Assembly (NCBI GenBank): GCA_964437425.1
Contig: CAYTGO010000086.1
Coordinates: forward strand, 1-9,956
Direction: 5' to 3'
DNA: 9,956 nucleotides
Source: Scalindua sp964437425
GTDB taxonomy: Bacteria > Planctomycetota > Brocadiia > Brocadiales > Scalinduaceae
Positions 5,394-9,956 of this stretch are shown here, piece by piece. The position numbers and the translations under genes are program-made. Within the stretch, counting starts at the first letter, position 1. Every line of letters begins with the position of its first letter. The notes under the pieces were generated by a model that ran no database searches, was not told the origin of the DNA, and saw only the letters and a program-made list of their open reading frames with translations.

Positions 5394-7067
5394 TCAATCG
5401 GCTTCTTTTAATTTACTTCTTAAGAGCACAATATTACCTTTAATTTTTGCAATACGCTCATCTATATCGCTTATGAAAACGCCTATGATCCTCTTTACTT
5501 CTACCTCATCAGAATTGGCACGTTCCAACTCCAAGCCATTTCGTGTTAATGATAACGCATCAATTACAAGTTCTCTACCCTCTATTTGAGAATGGATAAC
5601 TTGTTCTCTATCCTTTAATGTTTCCCCTCGCATTTGCTTTATAGATTCAGCTACCTTGCTGACCTCTACAAGAGCTTCTTTAGCAGATCTTCTTTCGACT
5701 GACGCAACTAATAATAATATAACTGCTGCAATAACAATGAAGACGGATATTATAATACCGGTCTTTTTAGTACGAGGTGGCTTGCTTTCATTATAAACCG
5801 CCGTTTGAACCTTATCATCAATATCTTCAACATCGGTCTCTGTCGCAAGAATCTCCTGGTTATCTGTTTGTGTACCGTCTGTTTCCGCAGTGTGGTCTAT
5901 AACGACCTCAGAACTCTCAACATCTTCCTCCTCTGCACCATCCACTTGCTCATCATTCAGGGCATCGTATGCTTTTTCAGTAAAATCTTCAACAGGCTCA
6001 GGGTCTTCGGCAGCGGTTTCAACTACACTTTCATCCTGCACATCTGTATGTATATCGTCTGTTTCCTCTGTAAGGTTTTCAGTCTCTGCATTGTCTTCTG
6101 TTCCTTCCTCACTAGAATAATCAGACTTACTACCGATACTAAATCTCCCAGACAAACGTTTCTTAATACGATCTACAATCGACTTGCCCTTAACGGACAA
6201 AAGTTCCTTAATGCGATCAGTAATCGATTCGCTCTCAGAAGAGTCTTCCGTAACCATTTCTTCGGCAGTAGACTCAGATATGTCGCCTGCTAACTCGTCT
6301 GTTTGTGTCTCCTCTGCCTCCTGACTTAGACTCTCTTCTGGGTTTGAGTCCCCGGCTTCAACAACGGTGTCCACTAGCTCGTCTTCGGTCTGCACACCTT
6401 CTACCTCCTCTGCAGGCTTTTCTGCCGCTGCTACAGCTTCAATATCTTCACNNNNNNNNNNNNNNNNNNNNNNNNNNNNNNNNNNNNNNNNNNNNNNNNN
6501 NNNNNNNNNNNNNNNNNNNNNNNNNNNNNNNNNNNNNNNNNNNNNNNNNNNATTTTCTGCATCAACCGTGTCTTCGGCAACAGATCCGGACACGTCATCC
6601 GTTATCTCATCTGTTTGTGTCTCCTCTACCTCCTGACTTAGGCTCTCTTCCGTGTCAGAGTCTTCAGTTTCCACTATAATGTCAGTTTGCTCATCTTCGG
6701 CCTGCAAGCCTTCTACTTCTTCCGCAGGCTTTTCTGTCTCAGAAGCAGCTTCGAGAGTTGACACAGTTACATCGCTCTCCTGGTCATCTGTCTGTGAGAC
6801 TTCCAAACCCTCAGCAAGTGTTTCTGTATCGGATTTTCCGCTATCTATATCTTTTGGAATATCCACGGGTTTTTCTGTTTGCTCCAAAGGATTTTCAATG
6901 TCAGAAGGATTGTTGGTTTTGACCGTGGACTCTGCTTCGGGTTTAGCTTTAGCTTCTGTTGGTTTATCTGCTGCAGCTTCCTTTCCAGCTGATTTTACTG
7001 TTTTCTCAGCCTTCCTCGCCTTAGCCTCTTTTTGTGCCCTTGTTTTCTTCTTCTTTCGTTTTGCCAT
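5394..7067 (-). CDS. acidic repeat-containing single-pass membrane protein with an assembly gap
   Basis: No known family recognised. As drawn it has 557 residues, 34 of them unknown because of 100 N. Order of parts: a Lys/Ala-rich basic head (1-47, with KRKKKK at 3-8); a Glu/Asp/Thr/Ser-rich, probably disordered arm (50-428) containing two 58-residue repeats, a recurring QTD/QTE motif, and one basic island (284-314); a basic turn PPRTKKT (430-436); one membrane helix (437-455); and a charged helical C-terminal domain (about 456-557) rich in Glu/Lys/Arg with heptad-like spacing, probably coiled coil. No signal peptide is present, so the acidic arm is probably cytoplasmic and the tail outside, though charge on both sides of the helix leaves topology open. 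The gap is placed so that both flanks share one frame, but its true size is unknown. The ribosome site is poor. Function unknown. Confidence 0.75.
   Translation of the reverse strand: MAKRKKKKTRAQKEAKARKAEKTVKSAGKEAAADKPTEAKAKPEAESTVKTNNPSDIENPLEQTEKPVDIPKDIDSGKSDTETLAEGLEVSQTDDQESDVTVSTLEAASETEKPAEEVEGLQAEDEQTDIIVETEDSDTEESLSQEVEETQTDEITDDVSGSVAEDTVDAENXXXXXXXXXXXXXXXXXXXXXXXXXXXXXXXXXXEDIEAVAAAEKPAEEVEGVQTEDELVDTVVEAGDSNPEESLSQEAEETQTDELAGDISESTAEEMVTEDSSESESITDRIKELLSVKGKSIVDRIKKRLSGRFSIGSKSDYSSEEGTEDNAETENLTEETDDIHTDVQDESVVETAAEDPEPVEDFTEKAYDALNDEQVDGAEEEDVESSEVVIDHTAETDGTQTDNQEILATETDVEDIDDKVQTAVYNESKPPRTKKTGIIISVFIVIAAVILLLVASVERRSAKEALVEVSKVAESIKQMRGETLKDREQVIHSQIEGRELVIDALSLTRNGLELERANSDEVEVKRIIGVFISDIDERIAKIKGNIVLLRSKLKEAD
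5703..5759 (-). other. transmembrane helix of the acidic protein
   Basis: Residues 437-455 (GIIISVFIVIAAVILLLVA) are an uninterrupted hydrophobic run of 19, the only one in the protein. It is flanked by RTKK on one side and ERR on the other, so the positive-inside rule does not clearly decide orientation. Confidence 0.85.
6138..6227 (-). repeat. 15-codon tandem duplication forming a basic island
   Basis: Residues 281-295 (SITDRIKELLSVKGK) and 296-310 (SIVDRIKKRLSGRFS) are adjacent copies of one 15-residue unit. The DNA also keeps the likeness: cttaatacgatctacaatcg at 6162 and cttaatgcgatcagtaatcg at 6207 are offset by exactly 45 bases. Each copy could form an amphipathic basic helix, and both are embedded in an acidic arm. 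Confidence 0.8.
6252..6425 (-). repeat. acidic 58-residue repeat, copy 2
   Basis: Residues 215-272 align without gaps to residues 111-168, with 38 of 58 identical by my count. Shared cores are EKPAEEVEG, EESLSQE and EETQTDE. Similarity is also visible in DNA, for example gtttgtgtctcctctgcctc here against gtttgtgtctcctctacctc in the other copy. The copies flank the N gap. Confidence 0.85.
6452..6551. other. assembly gap, 100 N
   Basis: Exactly 100 N, the usual placeholder for a gap of unknown size. It falls inside the acidic-repeat gene, between two similar repeat copies. Any residue count or frame across it is nominal. Confidence 0.98.
6564..6737 (-). repeat. acidic 58-residue repeat, copy 1
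   Basis: Residues 111-168, matching copy 2 without gaps. Similarity extends a few residues upstream (LEAASE here, IEAVAA before copy 2). It lies about 12 bases from the edge of the gap, so more copies may be hidden there. Confidence 0.85.
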
Positions 7068-7109
7068 CAGATTTCTAACTAGACTTATTCGTTGTAGTGA
7101 TAAATTGAG

Positions 7110-7137
7110 ATCTTATCCTTTATGATTATCTTGTCAA
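7110..7137 (-). promoter_or_regulatory. candidate sigma-70 promoter for the acidic-protein gene
   Basis: On the minus strand a perfect -35, TTGACA (7137-7132), a 16-base spacer and TAAGAT (7115-7110, four of six) would start transcription about 35 bases before the ATG at 7067. It is the best match in this direction. Confidence 0.5.
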
Positions 7138-7219
7138 TCAATTTATTGTCACACATGAAAACTATAAAGTTTTATTTTAATTGTTTCTATATTAAAGAGT
7201 TGTGAGTGCCAAATGTTAT

Positions 7220-7234
7220 CAGGCAGTAAGCCTG
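7220..7234. repeat. short perfect inverted repeat in the divergent spacer
   Basis: CAGGC-AGTAA-GCCTG: five-base arms and a five-base centre. No T-run follows on either strand, and no gene ends here, so it is not a terminator. It lies upstream of both promoter candidates and could be a protein-binding site or chance. Confidence 0.4.
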
Positions 7235-7259
7235 GAAAATCATTCTAACTTCTTTTCAC

Positions 7260-7288
7260 TTGACTTCAATAATATGTATCTTTATCAT
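7260..7288 (+). promoter_or_regulatory. candidate sigma-70 promoter for the heme-binding-type gene
   Basis: TTGACT (7260-7265), a 17-base spacer and TATCAT (7283-7288): five of six matches in each box with ideal spacing. Transcription would start near 7295 and leave an unusually long leader of about 178 bases before the ATG at 7473. Confidence 0.55.
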
Positions 7289-7381
7289 TCCGTTCATTTA
7301 AAAAGTTAATGAAAACCTGCTTCGCTCCCGGTCTGATTGGCAATACACCTTACATATATGATTTACCGTAAGCTCCGTTCC

Positions 7382-7412
7382 CGCCTATAGTTAAACAGGA
7401 CTGTATAAGGCG
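7382..7412 (+). other. possible hairpin in the leader of the heme-binding-type gene
   Basis: CGCCTATA (7382-7389) pairs with TATAAGGCG (7404-7412), eight base pairs with one bulged A and a 14-base loop. It lies about 60 bases before the start codon, inside the predicted long leader. It may stabilise or regulate the mRNA, but the loop is large. Confidence 0.3.
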
Positions 7413-7472
7413 AAATCCACTAAATATTACCGGTGGTTTATCTTTGTTATTTAAAATAAGAGGATTGTTATT

Positions 7473-8237
7473 ATGAAGAAGAATAAAACTGTTTTAACCA
7501 CTTTCGTAGTTATGTTGTTTTCGGCAATGATTTCACTTCAATCTTTTGCCAGCGACCTGCCAACACATTCAGAGGTAAAGGAAGCATTGAAGAGCATTGT
7601 TGGAGAGGAGAATGGGGGGTTCGGTCTTAATATGTGGGCAACAGTGGTTGACAGGGACGGAGTTGTGAAATCCGTAGTGTTCTCTGGTAACGATAGAGGT
7701 GACCAATGGCCGGGAAGCCGTATAATTTCCGCACAAAAGGCAAATACGGCAAATGCTTTCAGTCTACCTGAGCTTGCATTATCTACCGCCAACCTCTTTG
7801 CAATAACCCAACCGCTCAGCAGCTTATATGGCCTTCAGCATAGTAATCCCGTTAATACAGAAGTGGCTTATCGAGGGCCATCTGAAAATATTGGAACGTT
7901 AAATGACCCTATGGTAGGTTACAAGATTGGAGGAGTAAATGTATTTGGTGGTGGATTAGCATTATATGACAGCAGTGGCAAAATTCTGGGGGCAATAGGT
8001 GTTAGCGGTGACAGCTCTTGTGCAGACCACAATATCGCATGGAAGTTACGCCACAAACTCAATCTGGATTATGTTCCTAAAGGTGTCAGCCCCACTCAAG
8101 ATGACAATATCATTTATGACATAACCGGCTATACCAGTGTAAGCGGGTGGGGCCACCAAGAGTGCTCTCCTGCTGCTGCTGAAATTGCCGAGGAATTACC
8201 TAAAACACATCCTGTACGTACCAAGGAAAATAAATAA
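7473..8237 (+). CDS. secreted GlcG/HbpS-family heme-binding-type protein
   Basis: A 254-residue exported protein of the GlcG/HbpS (DUF336, Haem_degrading) family. Some members bind heme or redox cofactors, or sense oxidative stress; the ligand here is not shown. Seen: a Sec signal peptide (KKNK, hydrophobic 7-22, cleavage likely after SFA at residue 26); the family body from about 32; a glycine-rich strand VFGGGLAL (157-164); the core GAIGVSGD (173-180) followed by ADHNIAW (184-190); and a C-terminal SGWGHQEC (224-231), which I recall from a longer periplasmic subgroup. Cys183 and Cys231 are the only cysteines and might form a disulfide. AGAGGA lies eight bases before the ATG. The gene has its own promoter candidate and is followed by a strong hairpin, so it is probably transcribed alone. 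Family is secure; biochemical role is not. Confidence 0.88.
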   Translation: MKKNKTVLTTFVVMLFSAMISLQSFASDLPTHSEVKEALKSIVGEENGGFGLNMWATVVDRDGVVKSVVFSGNDRGDQWPGSRIISAQKANTANAFSLPELALSTANLFAITQPLSSLYGLQHSNPVNTEVAYRGPSENIGTLNDPMVGYKIGGVNVFGGGLALYDSSGKILGAIGVSGDSSCADHNIAWKLRHKLNLDYVPKGVSPTQDDNIIYDITGYTSVSGWGHQECSPAAAEIAEELPKTHPVRTKENK

Positions 8238-8255
8238 ATATATACCTTTCTCCGA

Positions 8256-8293
8256 ATGGCGTGGACAACATATTTGTCCATGCCATCACTTTA
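8256..8293 (+). terminator. strong hairpin, probable terminator after the heme-binding-type gene
   Basis: ATGGCGTGGACA (8256-8267) pairs with TGTCCATGCCAT (8275-8286), twelve base pairs with one G-U and a seven-base loop, beginning 18 bases after the stop codon. Only a short CACTTT follows instead of a long T-run, so termination may be partial and let some transcription reach tex. Confidence 0.6.
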
Positions 8294-8322
8294 ACGAATC
8301 TTTTACCCCTGAGAATAAACAC

Positions 8323-9956
8323 ATGGATATTACACAAATTATTGCTGATGAGCTTAATCTGTCAAAACCAATAGTCAGCAAAGTTCTATCCCTCTTTGCC
8401 GAGGGTAACACTGTCCCTTTTGTAGCAAGATACCGTAAGGAGGTGACCGGTGGTCTTGATGAAGTTGTTCTCCGTCAGATCGAAGAACGTAACATCTATC
8501 TGGGAGAACTTCTGGAGCGTAAAGACACGGTAACTAAAACTATTGTTGATCAGGGCAAAATGACTCCTGAACTTGAAAAAACTATCCGTGATTGTTTATC
8601 CAAGAACGAACTGGAAGAGATTTACCTTCCCTTCAAACCAAAAAGAAGAACCCGTGCTACCATAGCCAGAGAAAAGGGATTGGAACCATTGGCTCTTAAG
8701 ATACTGGAAATGGAAGACAGCTTTGATCCTGTTAACTCAGCCACAGAATCGATGTCAGAGTTTAAGGAGATAGAGAGTGTCGAAGAGGCACTGGCCGGCG
8801 CCAGGGATATTATTTCAGAAACATTGTCAGAAAATGCCGATCACAGGAGCATCGTTTACAAACAGATGCATGAAGCAGGTCAATATACTTCTAAAGTAAA
8901 GAAGGAATATAAAGAAAAAAATACAAAATATAATATGTATTATGATTATCGCCATGCTGTGAACACTATCTCTAGTCACAATATGCTTGGTTTAAGACGT
9001 GCAGAGAACGAAGGGGTGATTACCTTTACCATTGAAGTACCGGATGAAGAGATTCTTACGAAACTGAGAAGCAGTATCATAGGGCATAAAAAGAACAGGT
9101 CTGCGGATATTGTATTAGAAGCAATTGAAGACTCTTATAATCGCCTGATGAAAACATCCATAATTTCAAGAATCCGCCTTGAAAACAAGGACAAAGCTGA
9201 TGGGGAAGCGATAGATACATTTGCCTCCAATCTTAGCAATTTACTCCTGGCCCCTCCGGGAGGAGGCCTACATACTGTGGGAATCGATCCGGGCTTCCGT
9301 ACAGGGTGTAAAATTGTAGCGTTGGATAATACAGGTAAACTTCTTGATGATGCAGTCATCTATCCCACAGAACCCAGAAAGGATTTCGAAGGATCTGCCA
9401 GAATATTATATGACTGGTTTGGCAAATATAATATTGAGTTGGTTGCTATTGGCAATGGTACCGGATCACGGGAAACAGACAGGTTTGTACAATGGACTCT
9501 GGACCAGGACGAGGCAAGAGAGTTTAAGGGAAGAATAAAAGTCGTAATAGTTAATGAGTCGGGAGCCTCTATCTATTCCGCGTCAGAAGTTGCCGCAAGA
9601 GAATTCCCGAACAAGGACATTACCGTTCGTGGTGCAGTGAGCATCGCACGTCGTCTGCAGGATCCAATGGCAGAGCTGGTAAAGATAGACCCGAAGTCCA
9701 TAGGAGTGGGTCAGTATCAACATGATGTTCAGCAGAAAAGTCTCAAGAAGAAACTGGATGACGTCGTAGAAGACTGCGTCAACTATGTAGGCGTAGATGT
9801 TAACACTGCATCCAGGGAGCTGCTCTCATATGTCGCAGGTATCAGTAACAGCCTGGCAGAAAATATTGTGAGCTACCGCGATCAGAACGGACTATTCTCC
9901 AGCAGGAAACAGTTCCTGAAAGTCAGCAAACTGGGGCCCAAAGCGTTTGAACAGTG
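8323..9956 (+). CDS. tex: RNA-binding transcription accessory protein Tex, N-terminal part (runs off the right edge)
   Basis: Tex is a cytoplasmic nucleic-acid-binding protein linked to transcription and RNA handling and widely conserved in bacteria. 544 codons are open to the edge; full Tex is usually about 720-780 residues. Seen: the helical N-terminal Tex domain with TVPFVARYRKE (30-40) and ELEEIYLPFKPKRRTRA (96-112); the YqgF/RNase H-like domain opening with VGIDPGFRTGCK (319-330, Asp322); IGNGTGSRET (376-385); VNESGASIYSASEVA (410-424); then the helix-hairpin-helix part VAGISNSLAENIVSYR (504-519) and a second HhH stretch up to the edge. The C-terminal S1 RNA-binding domain is outside the window. 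The ATG fits the normal family N-terminus, though no clear Shine-Dalgarno is seen. The frame is intact throughout. Confidence 0.96.
   Translation, partial: MDITQIIADELNLSKPIVSKVLSLFAEGNTVPFVARYRKEVTGGLDEVVLRQIEERNIYLGELLERKDTVTKTIVDQGKMTPELEKTIRDCLSKNELEEIYLPFKPKRRTRATIAREKGLEPLALKILEMEDSFDPVNSATESMSEFKEIESVEEALAGARDIISETLSENADHRSIVYKQMHEAGQYTSKVKKEYKEKNTKYNMYYDYRHAVNTISSHNMLGLRRAENEGVITFTIEVPDEEILTKLRSSIIGHKKNRSADIVLEAIEDSYNRLMKTSIISRIRLENKDKADGEAIDTFASNLSNLLLAPPGGGLHTVGIDPGFRTGCKIVALDNTGKLLDDAVIYPTEPRKDFEGSARILYDWFGKYNIELVAIGNGTGSRETDRFVQWTLDQDEAREFKGRIKVVIVNESGASIYSASEVAAREFPNKDITVRGAVSIARRLQDPMAELVKIDPKSIGVGQYQHDVQQKSLKKKLDDVVEDCVNYVGVDVNTASRELLSYVAGISNSLAENIVSYRDQNGLFSSRKQFLKVSKLGPKAFEQ

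Larger units (their letters stand above)
7068..7472. other. divergent intergenic region between the acidic-protein gene and the heme-binding-type gene
   Basis: A 405-base AT-rich spacer that must hold the start signals for both divergent genes. It contains a good promoter candidate in each direction and two inverted repeats, at 7220-7234 and 7382-7412, each listed separately. I see no coding frame of protein-like composition and no known riboswitch pattern. Confidence 0.7.

Noticed and set aside
5805..7125. Several plus-strand open frames opposite the acidic gene
   Set aside because: Ser- and Cys-rich low-complexity products arise from reading Glu/Asp/Thr codons backwards; two of them also run through the N gap.
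7338..7354. Sigma-54-like element TGGCA-N7-TTACA
   Set aside because: The essential GC of the -12 element is changed to AC, and a better sigma-70 candidate lies nearby.
9135..9538. Short frames on both strands within tex
   Set aside because: Tex is intact and conserved across this stretch; these are out-of-frame shadows.

Overview
The window looks like chromosomal DNA from an AT-rich, Gram-negative-type bacterium. It has a secreted protein with a Sec signal peptide, an AsmA/TamB-like protein of the kind that works between inner and outer membranes, a PilZ-type protein, and good Shine-Dalgarno sites. A planctomycete or similar deep-branching lineage is only a guess; nothing here fixes the taxonomy. 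There are no tRNA or rRNA genes, CRISPR arrays, insertion sequences or phage genes that I can recognise. One run of exactly 100 N (6452-6551) shows that this is a scaffold with an unsized gap.

Layout: five genes lie on the minus strand and two on the plus strand, diverging from a spacer at 7068-7472. From right to left on the minus strand they are: a very acidic, repeat-containing single-pass membrane protein (7067-5394, holding the N gap); a PilZ-like protein (start best placed at 5164, not 5257); a 71-residue charged hypothetical protein (4593-4378); a 900-residue AsmA-like protein starting at TTG (3947-1245); and the first 358 codons of the membrane AAA+ protease FtsH (1076 to beyond the left edge). 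On the plus strand are a secreted GlcG/HbpS-family heme-binding-type protein (7473-8237) and, after a strong hairpin, the first 544 codons of the RNA-binding transcription accessory protein Tex (8323 to beyond the right edge).

The minus-strand genes are 168 to 430 bases apart and most have their own promoter-like sequence, so they look like separately transcribed neighbours more than one operon. FtsH (membrane protein quality control), the AsmA-like protein (envelope lipid transport or homeostasis) and the acidic membrane protein all concern the cell envelope, but a joint function is only an inference from position.

The least ordinary item is the acidic membrane protein. It has a Lys/Ala-rich basic head, a long Glu/Asp/Thr-rich arm with two diverged 58-residue repeats flanking the assembly gap, a 15-residue tandem duplication that is basic, one transmembrane helix, and a charged helical tail. 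The second is the AsmA-like protein, built from about five copies of a module of about 118 residues. I do not see clear evidence for an entirely new multi-gene system.
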